DNA of 64,000 nt, taken from contig JBQTIR010000011.1 in the NCBI GenBank assembly GCA_052387905.1, forward strand, positions 1-64,000. The letters are read 5' to 3'. Both the position numbers and the translations under genes were made by a program. Numbering within the stretch: the first letter of the stretch is position 1; each line of letters starts with the position of its first letter. The notes below the pieces were generated by a model. The model ran no database searches. It was given only the letters and a program-made list of their open reading frames with translations, and was not told the DNA's origin. Below, in pieces: positions 24,723 through 35,095 of this stretch. This DNA is from JBQTII01 sp052387905. Lineage in GTDB: Bacteria; Actinomycetota; Actinomycetes; Sporichthyales; Sporichthyaceae.

Positions 24723-25493
24723 TCAGGCGAAGGTCCGCAGCAGGTCCAGGGCGGCCTCGGCGTCCGGGCCGGAGGCGATGAGGTCGCTGGCGTGCCCGGG
24801 CAGTCGGCGGGCGGCAACCTGGCAGAACGTCTCGGCGTCGCCGGTGATCGTGGTGCGGGCGGGGTCGGCCGGCGCGAACTCCCAGATCTTGCCGGAGGGA
24901 GCGTCCAGGGTGACCGCGATCGGCCCCGGCGCCTTCTGTCCGGCGCGGGTGAACGCGTAGGGAAGCGTGCGCCAGGCCAGGCGGGCGATGTGCCAGAGGC
25001 GGTCACCGGGCTTCAGCGTCACCCCGACGGCGCCGGCCACGTCGCCGGTGTGGATCCACGCCTCGGCCAGGCGCGCGGTCGCGAAGGTCCGGGCGGGGAG
25101 GTCGCCGTTGACCCACGGCATGGGCGCACGGGGATCCGCCTTCGCGAGGGCGGTGCACACGGCGTCGGCGCTGTTCGACCACCGCTGGAGCAAATCCGCC
25201 GGCCCCATGCCCCGCTGCTTGTCCACCGCCCAACCCGCGATCTGGTCGACGTTGGCGGTCGTGGTGCGCATCGCGCCGATGTCCCAGGCCGCGTCAACCA
25301 CTGCCGACTCCAGTGAGCCGGTGGTGGCCGAGGCCAGCGCCAACTCGCCCGTCTGCGCCAGGTGCAGGACGACATCCGCGACATCCCAGCCCAAGCACCG
25401 GGTGGGGGCCGCCCACTGCTGCGGGGAGAGAGCCTCCAGCAGGGAGCGAAGTTCGGCGTGCTGGTCGGCGAGGTCGGCGCAGATCTGTTTCAT
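24723..25493 (-). CDS. TIGR03084-like DinB-fold (maleylpyruvate isomerase N-terminal domain) protein
   Basis: A 256-aa protein with the four-helix DinB-like fold at the N-terminus (DLADQHAELRSLLEALSPQQW, CLGWDVADVVLHLAQTGE) and the second half typical of the mycothiol-dependent maleylpyruvate isomerase superfamily (RLAEAWIHTGDVAGAVG). His residues in QHAEL, VLHLAQ and WIHTGD could form the metal site. Members use mycothiol or remain unassigned; function here is unknown. It lies 12 bp downstream of the mycofactocin-type SDR gene, probably in one operon with it and selO. Confidence 0.8.
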   Translation of the reverse strand: MKQICADLADQHAELRSLLEALSPQQWAAPTRCLGWDVADVVLHLAQTGELALASATTGSLESAVVDAAWDIGAMRTTTANVDQIAGWAVDKQRGMGPADLLQRWSNSADAVCTALAKADPRAPMPWVNGDLPARTFATARLAEAWIHTGDVAGAVGVTLKPGDRLWHIARLAWRTLPYAFTRAGQKAPGPIAVTLDAPSGKIWEFAPADPARTTITGDAETFCQVAARRLPGHASDLIASGPDAEAALDLLRTFA

Positions 25494-25505
25494 GGCGCCA
25501 ATCCT

Positions 25506-26330
25506 CTACGGGGTGGCGTAGCCGGCGTCGACCGGCAGCGTCACGCCGGTGATGTAGCGGGCCTCGTCCGAGACCAGCCAGGCGACGGCGTTGCTGATCT
25601 GCTCGGGCGGCAGAATCGTCACGTCGAGCAGGTTGCCGACCTCGGACCCGTGCGTCGGCGGGGTCATGTCGGCGAAGACCACCGACATCGCCTCGTTGAG
25701 CACCATCGGGGTGGCGACCCCGCCCGGGTGGATCGAGTTGACCCGGATGTCGTGCGGGGCGAGCCAGCGGGACCATGCCCGCATCAGGCCGACCTGCGCG
25801 TGCTTGCTCGCGGTGTAGCCGTCGGCGCAGCCGTTGCCGCCCCCGAGTTTTCCGGTCAGGCCCATCACCGAGCTGATCAGCACGACCGAGCCGCCGTTGC
25901 CCGCCGCGATCATCGCCGGTGCCGCGCTGTGCACGGTGTTCCACACCCCGACCAGGTTGATCGCGATCTGGTCGCCGAAGGCCTGGGCGTCATCGATGCC
26001 GTACGCGGACAGTGCGACGCCGGCATTGGCGATCGTGATGTCCAGGCGCCCCAGCTGTTCCACCCCGGCGGCGATCGCGGCGCCGGTGGCGGCCAGGTCC
26101 CGCACGTCGGCGACGAGCGGGAGCGCCGTGCGCCCTTGCGCCTCGACCAGCGCGACGGTTTCGGCCAGGTCCTCGGCGGTGCCCAGGGGATAGGCGACGG
26201 TGGGGATGTCGGCGCAGATGTCCAGCGCCAGGATGTGCGCGCCATCGCCCGCGAGGCGAACCGCGTGGCTGCGGCCCATGCCGCGGGCGGCCCCGGTGAT
26301 CAGCGCGACCTTGCCGTCCAGGCGTCCCAT
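25506..26330 (-). CDS. mycofactocin-coupled SDR family oxidoreductase
   Basis: A 274-aa short-chain dehydrogenase. The NAD-binding motif is TGAARGMGRSHAVRLA and the active-site residues are S in VVLISSVMG and YxxxK in YTASKHA. The insertion after the second strand (ICADIPTVAYPLGTAEDLAETVALVE) is the signature of SDRs that keep NAD bound and pass electrons to mycofactocin. No mycofactocin biosynthesis genes are in the window. The alcohol substrate is unknown. It starts 27 bp after selO. Confidence 0.88.
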   Translation of the reverse strand: MGRLDGKVALITGAARGMGRSHAVRLAGDGAHILALDICADIPTVAYPLGTAEDLAETVALVEAQGRTALPLVADVRDLAATGAAIAAGVEQLGRLDITIANAGVALSAYGIDDAQAFGDQIAINLVGVWNTVHSAAPAMIAAGNGGSVVLISSVMGLTGKLGGGNGCADGYTASKHAQVGLMRAWSRWLAPHDIRVNSIHPGGVATPMVLNEAMSVVFADMTPPTHGSEVGNLLDVTILPPEQISNAVAWLVSDEARYITGVTLPVDAGYATP

Positions 26331-26357
26331 GGCGGGAAGCCTGCCAGGCCGCTGGGC

Positions 26358-27842
26358 TCAGGTGCCGCAGAAGGTCCGGTACGCGCCGGAGTCGCCGGGG
26401 TCGGGCTCGGCGTAGGCCTCCAGGCCGGGGCGTTCGGTGAACGGCTCGCGCAGCGCGGCGAGCAAGTCCTGCGCCGGGCCGAGGTCACCGGCGCCCGCCG
26501 CGGCGAGGGCCGCTTCCACAAGGTGGTTGCGCGGGATGTAGACCGGATTGGCGGCATCCATGCGGGCGATTGCGGTGGCGCGGCCCCCAGGCGACACGTC
26601 CAGCCGGCGCAGCCACTGCACGGACCACACATCGAACGCCTCGCGGTCGAGGTAGCGGTCACGCGCCGCGGCGGCGTCGCCGCGGGCCAACGCGGACAAC
26701 GAGCGGAAGCCGCCGGTCCAGTCGATGCGCTCGGTCTGCATCAGCGCGAGCAGGCCGTGCAGCAACGAATCGGCACGCTCCAGCCCGGGTACACCGACCT
26801 TGGCCGCCATGCCCGCGAGCCAGGCGGTCTCGAAGCGCGTGACGAAGGTGTCGAGCTCAGTGGTTGCCGCGGTAACGGCGTCGGCGGTCTCGGCATGAAG
26901 AAGGGGCAGCAGCGCCTCGGCGAAGCGGGTCAGGTTCCACAGCGTGATCTCGGGCTGGTTGCCGTAGGCGTAACGCCCGCCGTGGTCGATGGAGCTGAAC
27001 ACCGTGGCCGGGTCGTAACCCTCCATGAACGCGCACGGTCCGTAGTCGATGGTCTCGCCGGAGATCGTCACGTTGTCGGTGTTCAGGACGCCGTGCACGA
27101 ACCCCAGGCACATCCACTGCGCGAGGAGGTCGGCCTGTACTCCGATGACGGCGTCGAGCAGACCGAGGTAGGGATTCTCGGCAGCTGCGGCGCCGGGATG
27201 GTGGCGGGTGATCGCGTAATCGGCGAGCTCGCGCAGCAACGCCGGTTCCTGGGCCGAGCGGGCGGCGGCGTACTGGAAGCTGCCCACCCGCAGGTGGCTG
27301 GCCGCGACGCGCACCAGCAACGCGCCAGGTAGCAGTTCCTCCCGGACGACCGTGTCGCCAGTGGCGATGACGGCCAGGGCGCGGGTGGTCGGAACGCCGA
27401 GGGCATGCATGCCCTCGCTGACGAGGTACTCGCGCAGCATCGGCCCGATGGTTGCCTTGCCATCACCGCCGCGGGAGAACGGCGTCGCTCCGGATCCCTT
27501 GAGCGCAAGGTCGCGACGACGTCCGGCGACGTCCGTCAGTTCGCCGAGCAGGAGCGCTCGCCCGTCGCCCAGACGCGGGGAGTACCCGCCGAACTGGTGC
27601 CCGGCATAAGCCTGCGCCACCGGGGTCGCACCGGCAGGCACCTGGGCACCGGTCAGCAGACCAAGGCCGTCCTGGGTACGTAACTGATTCGGGTCCAGCC
27701 CAAGTTCGACCGCGAGCGGGTCGTTGACGAGCACGATCTGCGGATCCGGGAACACCGCGGCCTGCCACGCCGTCGCCAGGCCCGGCAGCTCACGGGCGAA
27801 GGAGTTGTCCAGCTTGAGGTCCAGCGTAGATTCGTGGCTCAC
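26358..27842 (-). CDS. selO: SelO/YdiU family protein adenylyltransferase (pseudokinase)
   Basis: A 494-aa protein with hallmark SelO motifs: VYGHQF-like AYAGHQFGGYSPRLGDGRA, LKGSGATPFSRGGDGKATIGPMLRE split by loops, VRVAASHLRVGSFQYAA and HGVLNTDNVTISGETIDYGP with the metal-binding Asp. SelO transfers AMP to protein Ser/Thr/Tyr in redox stress. The C-terminus is FCGT, with Cys third from the end, exactly where animal SelO carries selenocysteine. Start is GTG at 27842 (VSHESTL). It is divergent from the UvrA-like gene and heads a probable selO-SDR-DinB operon. Confidence 0.95.
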   Translation of the reverse strand: MSHESTLDLKLDNSFARELPGLATAWQAAVFPDPQIVLVNDPLAVELGLDPNQLRTQDGLGLLTGAQVPAGATPVAQAYAGHQFGGYSPRLGDGRALLLGELTDVAGRRRDLALKGSGATPFSRGGDGKATIGPMLREYLVSEGMHALGVPTTRALAVIATGDTVVREELLPGALLVRVAASHLRVGSFQYAAARSAQEPALLRELADYAITRHHPGAAAAENPYLGLLDAVIGVQADLLAQWMCLGFVHGVLNTDNVTISGETIDYGPCAFMEGYDPATVFSSIDHGGRYAYGNQPEITLWNLTRFAEALLPLLHAETADAVTAATTELDTFVTRFETAWLAGMAAKVGVPGLERADSLLHGLLALMQTERIDWTGGFRSLSALARGDAAAARDRYLDREAFDVWSVQWLRRLDVSPGGRATAIARMDAANPVYIPRNHLVEAALAAAGAGDLGPAQDLLAALREPFTERPGLEAYAEPDPGDSGAYRTFCGT

Positions 27843-27910
27843 GTCGTCGAGGCTACGTCGCCCTTCAGTGGCACGATTTGGCAGGTGAGCAGCAGTCCTG
27901 AACGCTCTTA

Positions 27911-27952
27911 CGTCAGCGACAACGGTTGCTATAGGGACCGACTTCGCTGACG
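27911..27952. promoter_or_regulatory. inverted repeat in the selO/uvrA-like divergent region
   Basis: Nine-base arms CGTCAGCGA (27911-27919) and TCGCTGACG (27944-27952) are separated by 24 bp containing a TATAGG -10-like element. It lies 22 bp before the uvrA-like start and 68 bp from selO. It may be an operator or a hairpin in the leader. Confidence 0.5.
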
Positions 27953-27974
27953 CAAGGGCCTGAGAGAGGGATGT

Positions 27975-30329
<2,355 letters not shown>

Positions 30330-31841
30330 CTACAACCCGTCGTCGCCGCGGCGCTCGCGCGGCTTCGGTGAGTCCACCGGCCAGATCGTGACGTCGTAAG
30401 ACTCGATGGGGGTGTCGCAGACGTCCTCGTCGAAACCTCGTGCTCGTCCCTTGGCCAGGACGCGCACTCGGTGCAGACCTGGGTTCGTCGGATTGAAGAT
30501 CTCCTCATACCAGTCACCATCGAGGTCGCTGGCGAACAGAGGCTGATGGATCATCATGTCTTCCTCTTCACCCACCTCCCAGCCCCTCATGCTCTTGGCC
30601 AATGGCGCGGGCGCAGAAGTGCGCGCGTGCACGGTCAGCCAGAACTCGCCGTAGACGCATCCGGTCAACAGCTTGGCGGCCTTGCGTGAACCATCGACGC
30701 CGAGTACCTGGTCGGCCTTCCAGGACATCTCGAAGTCGGCGAACCGGTCTTCCGGTGCGAGGTCGACCTGGCTCTCGGACACGGTCCCCAGGTAGCGAAC
30801 CCCGCCGGGCACCCGCTCACCGGCTGCGCGGGGGTCCTTCGGTTGCGGCGGCGGCTGGGGGCGCTCGACGTAGCCGTCGCCGCGTGAATCGGCCAGGCCG
30901 TCGTTGTCCACGTCGTCCTGCGCCATGGGGGTGGAGGATGGCAGTAGCCGCGCGAGCATCTGACCCTCGGCGTCGAACAGCACCAGGTGCTCGCCGATCA
31001 TGGCGAGCCGGGCCAGGCGCAGCATCCAGGCGTCGACCGAGACTTGGGACTCCAGGGCCGTACGGTCACCCTCCTGGATGCTGCACGCGCCGGCGGATGC
31101 GGGGGAGGAGCTTCCCAGCGCGAGACCGTCGGCTCCGAGTACCCAGCGGCCCTCGTGGTCCTGACCCTCGTCGTGCCCGGTCCATCGTCCGCCGCTGCGA
31201 AATTCGAGGTACGGGTAGTCGCAGGCGAGACCGTCGGGCAGCTCCGGCTCCCAGCGACCGATGACATCCTCGACGCTGAGGGGAATGGCTCCGGCGGGCA
31301 ACGGGGCCGCGGGCAACGCGTTGAGGCGCGCGCGTTCCTGCGGGTCAGGCTCCGGCCCGTCGCCGATGATGATGTACGCGCGGCCTGTCGGCACCCCCGC
31401 CGGCAAGCTGCCGCCGGGCCGGAGTTCGGCCACGGTGACCTGCTCGGCGTCGATCAACCGCCACCCGTAGGCGGTGGCTTCGTAGCGGGTGATGTCGGTG
31501 AGCCATGTCGGCTCGGACAAGGCGGCGGAGTGACACCCGGCATGCATCACCGGGGGTGTGTGCGGGGATCGGTCGGCCAGAAACAGGCCGCCCCGCGCTG
31601 CCCAGGTGCCGTCCACGCTGACGCACGGCCGGACGATGGACAGCTCGCCGCCCGCCAACTGCAGTGAGGTCCCGTCGGGTTCGCCGGGGGCCGTGAGCTT
31701 CCACAAACCGTGCAACCCGGACGCGGCCGCGGGTGCGCCGGCCACCACGTCGACGGTGTCGCCGGTGCCGCAGCCGCCGAGGACCGAGAGCAGCAACGCT
31801 GACGCCAGCGCGGCTGCGCTGTGGCGCGCGGTCAGAGGCAC
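30330..31841 (-). CDS. large secreted lipoprotein, META/heat-shock-like repeats, function unknown
   Basis: A 503-aa protein with signal peptide and lipobox LGGCGTGD at about residue 24. Two segments, near 42-70 (LHGLWKLTAPGEPDGTSLQL) and 205-240 (VIGRWEPELPDGLACDYPYLEF with GRW), look like repeated lipocalin/META-type strands with internal Trp. A Pro-rich stretch near 345 (PQPPPQPKDPRA) follows a calcium-binding-like acidic run DDVDNDGLADSRGDGY. Start is GTG at 31841 and no Shine-Dalgarno is clear. I do not recognise the family beyond this. The stop abuts the uvrA-like stop (convergent). Confidence 0.72.
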   Translation of the reverse strand: MPLTARHSAAALASALLLSVLGGCGTGDTVDVVAGAPAAASGLHGLWKLTAPGEPDGTSLQLAGGELSIVRPCVSVDGTWAARGGLFLADRSPHTPPVMHAGCHSAALSEPTWLTDITRYEATAYGWRLIDAEQVTVAELRPGGSLPAGVPTGRAYIIIGDGPEPDPQERARLNALPAAPLPAGAIPLSVEDVIGRWEPELPDGLACDYPYLEFRSGGRWTGHDEGQDHEGRWVLGADGLALGSSSPASAGACSIQEGDRTALESQVSVDAWMLRLARLAMIGEHLVLFDAEGQMLARLLPSSTPMAQDDVDNDGLADSRGDGYVERPQPPPQPKDPRAAGERVPGGVRYLGTVSESQVDLAPEDRFADFEMSWKADQVLGVDGSRKAAKLLTGCVYGEFWLTVHARTSAPAPLAKSMRGWEVGEEEDMMIHQPLFASDLDGDWYEEIFNPTNPGLHRVRVLAKGRARGFDEDVCDTPIESYDVTIWPVDSPKPRERRGDDGL

Positions 31842-31949
31842 GTGGGCAAGGATCGGCGTGGCGGCGCCCGGCCACCATCGGCTGTCCGGATCAATTCATG
31901 ACGACGTTCGGTGGATTCGGCACCCTTTACGCAACCGGCCGGTTGGCAC

Positions 31950-32141
31950 CTAGAGCCCGAGTGCAACCTTCAAACCCTCGTTCACCGCTCGCATCGTTGC
32001 GGGGGACAGGGCGCCGAGCTCGCGCCGGACCTCATCCGGCCAGAGCTGAATCACGTCATCACACAGGATCCGGCCAGTGACGGGGTCATCGAGTGCGAGG
32101 GGGACGATGGACGGCAGCGCCGGCTCCGTCACAGCAACCAT
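31950..32141 (-). pseudogene. MazF/PemK-like toxin C-terminal remnant
   Basis: A 63-codon frame whose translation resembles the C-terminal half of MazF toxins: a VxLxxDDxxTGR stretch, LCDDVIQLWPDEVRREL, then LSPATMRAVNEGLKVALGL, the usual last helix of the family. The catalytic N-terminal half (GxxWxxxxxP region) is not present upstream; in-frame sequence to the preceding stop at 32244-32246 is Arg-rich and unrelated. No antitoxin gene is seen. This is probably a decayed toxin, although a 63-aa product from the ATG cannot be excluded. Confidence 0.5.
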
Positions 32142-32244
32142 CGTGAACCCCGCGCGGCCAACCCGCCGTCCGGCGCGACGACATGCTTGAGGGCGCTTGC
32201 CACCAGCGCACTGCGGGCGCTGAGCGGCGGGTCTCGCGGTCAGC

Positions 32245-32250
32245 TACTTT
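32245..32250 (+). promoter_or_regulatory. leaderless promoter -10 element of the MTHFR-like gene
   Basis: TACTTT (TANNNT) followed by six C residues and then the ATG at 32257. The 6-nt spacing matches leaderless actinobacterial promoters, and no Shine-Dalgarno is present. Confidence 0.6.
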
Positions 32251-32256
32251 CCCCCC

Positions 32257-33174
32257 ATGGTTTTGGCCCACCGGATCGCAGCGCGGGGGAGCGAGTTCCT
32301 GCTCTTTGCAGTGACTCCCCCTCGGCTCACGGTCACTGGTGAGCGGGCCCAGGAGATCGCCGATGTGACCCAGAAGCGTCTGGACCCGTTGGGCCTCGAC
32401 GGCCTCGTCCTCTACGACATCGACGACGAGAGCGACCGCAACCCGGCGCAGCGGCCGTTTCCCTTCCTGCCGACGATCGACCCCGCGGCCTTCCGGGCCC
32501 AGTATCTGACGGACTGGAGCACGCCAGTCGTGGTGTACCGGGCGGTCGGCAAGTACACCGAGGATGATCTCCGGGCGTGGCTGGCAGCCCAGGACGCCGA
32601 CGCACTGGCGGTGTTCGTCGGTGCGTCGTCCCCCCGCAAGCAGCCAGCGACCTCGCTCGTCCGCGCGCAGCAACTGTGGGCCCAGACTCGACCTGATCTG
32701 CCGCTCGGCGGCGTCGCGATTCCGGAGCGGCACACCCGCCGGGGTGAAGAGCACCTGCGCCTGATCGCGAAGCAGGAAGCCGGGTGCTCCTTCTTCGTCA
32801 CGCAGGTCGTCTACGACGTCAACGCAGCGAAGAACCTGATCTCGGACTATGTCTACGCCTGTGCCGCGCGCGGCCTCGAACCCGTGCCGATCGTGTTCAC
32901 GTTCTCGGTATGCGGATCACTCAAGACGCTGGAGTTCCTGGGATGGCTCGGCGTCGATGTGCCCCGCTGGATCCAGAACGACCTGCACCACGCGGCCGAC
33001 ACGCTTGCGGCGTCGCATGAGCATTCGCTGGCTGCCGCTCGTGAACTGATCGGGTACTGCCGACGCCTGAGGGTTCCGTTCGGGGTCAACGTGGAGAGCG
33101 TCTCGATCCGTCTTGCCGAAATCGAGGCCTCGGTGGACCTCGCGCGCCAGCTCGGCCGGGAGCTTCGTCGCTAG
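32257..33174 (+). CDS. methylenetetrahydrofolate reductase-like protein
   Basis: A 305-aa protein of the FAD-linked MTHFR superfamily barrel fold. Recognisable parts are LFAVTPPRLTVTG at the start, VVVYRAVGKYTEDDLRAWL, GGVAIPERHTRRGEEH and CSFFVTQVVYDVNAAKNLISDY, which resemble strand and FAD-binding regions of the family. It departs from MetF (no standard catalytic Glu pattern was recognised), and genomes often carry such an MTHFR-like paralog of unknown substrate. The start follows a leaderless promoter. There is no methionine or folate gene nearby. Confidence 0.8.
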   Translation: MVLAHRIAARGSEFLLFAVTPPRLTVTGERAQEIADVTQKRLDPLGLDGLVLYDIDDESDRNPAQRPFPFLPTIDPAAFRAQYLTDWSTPVVVYRAVGKYTEDDLRAWLAAQDADALAVFVGASSPRKQPATSLVRAQQLWAQTRPDLPLGGVAIPERHTRRGEEHLRLIAKQEAGCSFFVTQVVYDVNAAKNLISDYVYACAARGLEPVPIVFTFSVCGSLKTLEFLGWLGVDVPRWIQNDLHHAADTLAASHEHSLAAARELIGYCRRLRVPFGVNVESVSIRLAEIEASVDLARQLGRELRR

Positions 33175-33300
33175 ACCCGGTCTCAGCTGCGCTAAACCGC
33201 CGATAATGAACGTTATGTCAAGTAATGCACCCAGTATTGGATCACTAGAGTTCGCGCAGTGCAGCTGGCGACAAAGCTTCAGCACGTGTCAGGAGGACCG

Positions 33301-33459
33301 GTGCTACTTACCAGGCTCGGACGTAAGACCAACCAAGACTGCAAGTGCGAACACTCCCATCTCGACCATGCGAACAATCGTGGATCATGCGGGCAGTGCG
33401 CCTGCTCGAAATACCGCGTCAGCTTCGTCCGCATGTTCATGGGGGCTGCTGCCTCCTGA
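33301..33459 (+). CDS. small Cys/His-rich putative zinc-binding protein
   Basis: A 52-aa protein starting at GTG 33301 behind a perfect AGGAGG (33291-33296, 4-nt spacing). Residues 14-38 read C-x-C-x-H-x-H-x2-H and then C-x2-C-x-C-x2-Y, spaced like a compact zinc-knuckle (C14, C16, H18, H20, H23, C30, C33, C35). It is followed by a hydrophobic tail (VSFVRMFMGAAAS). Similar tiny Cys-rich proteins occur in Actinobacteria without assigned function. An upstream GTG at 33259 would add 14 residues but lacks a Shine-Dalgarno. Too short for easy annotation; the motif supports it being real. Confidence 0.6.
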   Translation: MLLTRLGRKTNQDCKCEHSHLDHANNRGSCGQCACSKYRVSFVRMFMGAAAS

Positions 33460-33525
33460 ACAGCCCGAGGTGCGCGCCTACATCGTGAGCCGGACCGCTG
33501 ACGGCTCGACGCAGGGTCGTTCGGC

Positions 33526-33903
33526 TCAAGCCTCGCGAACTGCCACCCCGTCGACGTAATACCAACGGCCGCCCGCACGGACGAAGTTACTTCGCTCCAC
33601 GTGGTGACCTCGGTCGTGGGTGGCGCGGAACTCCACCATCCCCGTGGTGTCGAAGACCCCACCGCTCGCGGAGATCACCTCGAGCCCGGACCAACGTGTC
33701 CTCGGGTCCAGGTCGAGCCGAGTCGGCCGGGTCGACGGGTGCCAGGTGTTGAGGAGATACGCGATATCGGCCATCACAAAGGCGCTGTAGCGCGAGCGCA
33801 TCAGAGCCTCCGGGGTTGCCGCCGTCGACTCCCCCGCGTGCAGCGAACCGCAGCAGGCCACGTACGGACTGGCGGCGCCGCACGGACATGGCCGAGGTGT
33901 CAC
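33526..33903 (-). CDS. YchJ-family SEC-C motif protein (UPF0225)
   Basis: A 125-aa protein. The N-terminal SEC-C zinc motif (CPCGAASPYVACCG) is followed by the YchJ core (ALMRSRYSAFVMADIAYLLNTWHPSTRP) and strands ending in SNFVRAGGRWYYVDGV. This is a NTF2-like fold preceded by a zinc-binding hook. Function is unknown. Start is GTG 33903 (VTPRPC). It lies antisense to the small remnants region. Confidence 0.9.
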   Translation of the reverse strand: MTPRPCPCGAASPYVACCGSLHAGESTAATPEALMRSRYSAFVMADIAYLLNTWHPSTRPTRLDLDPRTRWSGLEVISASGGVFDTTGMVEFRATHDRGHHVERSNFVRAGGRWYYVDGVAVREA

Positions 33904-34050
33904 GAGAGGTGGAATACGACGTCGGTGCGCACCTGGCGAGTATGACCGACGCGGAGAACGTCGGTGCTCCTGACATCGCGTCAGAAGGGTGCGGAGCCCT
34001 CAATCGAGGCCGACGAATCCTTGCTTCTGTCGTCAGTACCGAACCAGCCT

Positions 34051-34257
34051 GCGACGGCGACGGGGTTCTTCGGCGCCCACACCTACACCCCGTCGGCCAA
34101 GCTCGCCCGGGCGATCAAGGCCCGCGACAAGCACTGCCGGATCCCCGGCTGCCGGGTTCCGGCCGCGCGCTGCGAACTCGACCACACGTTCGCCTTCCGC
34201 CTCGGCGGCACCACGGTCACCTTCAACCTGGCGTGCGTCTGCAAATTCCACCACGGG
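34051..34257 (+). pseudogene. DUF222/HNH endonuclease C-terminal fragment
   Basis: An open segment encoding YTPSAKLARAIKARDKHCRI, then PGCRVPAARCELDHTFAF with GGTT and FNLACVCKFHH. This is the HNH zinc-binding core of a 13E12-type gene, with no DUF222 part upstream and frameshifted sequence after FHH. It is a truncated copy of the gene family present intact at the left edge of the window, but not identical to it. Confidence 0.75.
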
Positions 34258-34261
34258 GTTC

Positions 34262-34396
34262 GGTGCCGCGATGTCGGCCTACGACGCGCTGTACGCGGCC
34301 CTGGCTGACTTACTGGACGCCACCTTGGTCACCGGGGACAGGCGGTTCGCTGTGACGGCCGCGGATCAGTTCGGGCTCCGGGTGCTGGCCGTCTGA
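34262..34396 (+). pseudogene. VapC-type PIN toxin C-terminal fragment
   Basis: A short frame reading MSAYDALYAALADLLDATLV, then TGDRRFAV and GLRVLAV to a stop at 34396. This is the last acidic cluster of VapC PIN domains (SAYDALYxALA, LxTxDxRxA). The N-terminal Asp and the middle of the fold are missing, and no VapB is present. It directly abuts the HNH fragment in another frame. Confidence 0.7.
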
Positions 34397-34587
34397 GATC
34401 AGCTGGACTCGTCCAGGTGCGCGGCACGGCAGCATCCGTCATGTGGCGCAGCGTTCTCACAGGGGCAGGCACGAGCATGGGCCACTGGCCAACTGTCCCC
34501 GCTGTCCGAGGGGTCGGGCAAACCGGCGCCTCGTGGCGTTCGAACCCGTGACGACCGCTGGTGACGACGACTGTGAGGTGCGTTCTG

Positions 34588-34956
34588 GTGCGAAAGCTAC
34601 CCGTGGCGTCGACGACGGCGATCGGCATGCTCGTGGGGGGCGTGATGTTCCTCGCGCCCGCGGTAGCCGCCGCAGCGGCGCCGCAGCCGGTCCCCGTCAC
34701 CAAGGTGAAGATCCTCAACTTCGCCTACCTGCCCAAGAAGCCGACGATCGAGGTCGGATCCAAGGTGCGCTGGACGAACCTGGACATGGATGTCCACGAC
34801 GTCGCCACCACCAAGGCCCCGCGTAAATTCACCTCCCCCGCACTGGACCTCAAGGACAAGTACACGAAGAAGTTCACCAAACCCGGCGTGTACCGCTACT
34901 TCTGCAGTTTCCACCCGGAGATGGTCGCCACCATCAAGGTCGTGCCCAAGAAGTAG
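34588..34956 (+). CDS. secreted plastocyanin-like cupredoxin
   Basis: A 122-aa protein. Residues 1-31 form a signal peptide ending AVAAAAA. The type 1 copper ligands of a plastocyanin are all present: H70 in DVHDVATT, then C106, H109 and M112 in the loop YFCSFHPEMVATI. An electron-carrier role in the periplasm-equivalent or at the surface is likely. Its partner is unknown; the nitrate reductase downstream is cytoplasmic. Start GTG 34588 is chosen because GAGGTG lies 7 nt upstream and the signal peptide begins there; an earlier GTG at 34561 would add nine residues ahead of it. Confidence 0.87.
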   Translation: MRKLPVASTTAIGMLVGGVMFLAPAVAAAAAPQPVPVTKVKILNFAYLPKKPTIEVGSKVRWTNLDMDVHDVATTKAPRKFTSPALDLKDKYTKKFTKPGVYRYFCSFHPEMVATIKVVPKK

Positions 34957-35031
34957 CGCCGATCAGACATGTCGTACACGGCCTTGTGCAAAGAGCGCTC
35001 CGCACAGCGTGAAACTCGTGTTGTGATGTCG

Positions 35032-35074
35032 GTGTTTCGGGCGCGCTGATCGCCCGGAAATCATTCCGAAACAC
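35032..35074. promoter_or_regulatory. GTGTTTCGG/CCGAAACAC inverted repeat before the nitrate reductase gene
   Basis: Nine-base perfect arms at 35032-35040 and 35066-35074, separated by 25 bp, end 21 bp before the ATG. Each arm contains GAAAC (one per strand), the b-type half-site of the nitrogen regulator GlnR, and a further GAAAC occurs at 35011-35015. No GTNAC partner at exactly the expected spacing was seen. Confidence 0.45.
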
Positions 35075-35095
35075 TGGACGGGTTTTCTGGACGGC

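Larger units (their letters stand above)
31842..32256. other. intergenic region with a toxin remnant
   Basis: This 415-bp stretch holds the MazF-like fragment (31950-32141) and, at its right end, the leaderless promoter of the MTHFR-like gene. Between the lipoprotein start and the fragment I see only unassigned sequence. Confidence 0.5.

Noticed and set aside
25362..27332. A 656-codon plus-strand frame antisense to the SDR and selO
   Set aside because: No recognisable domains and a composition of reverse-frame GC-rich sequence; both genes on the other strand are unmistakable.
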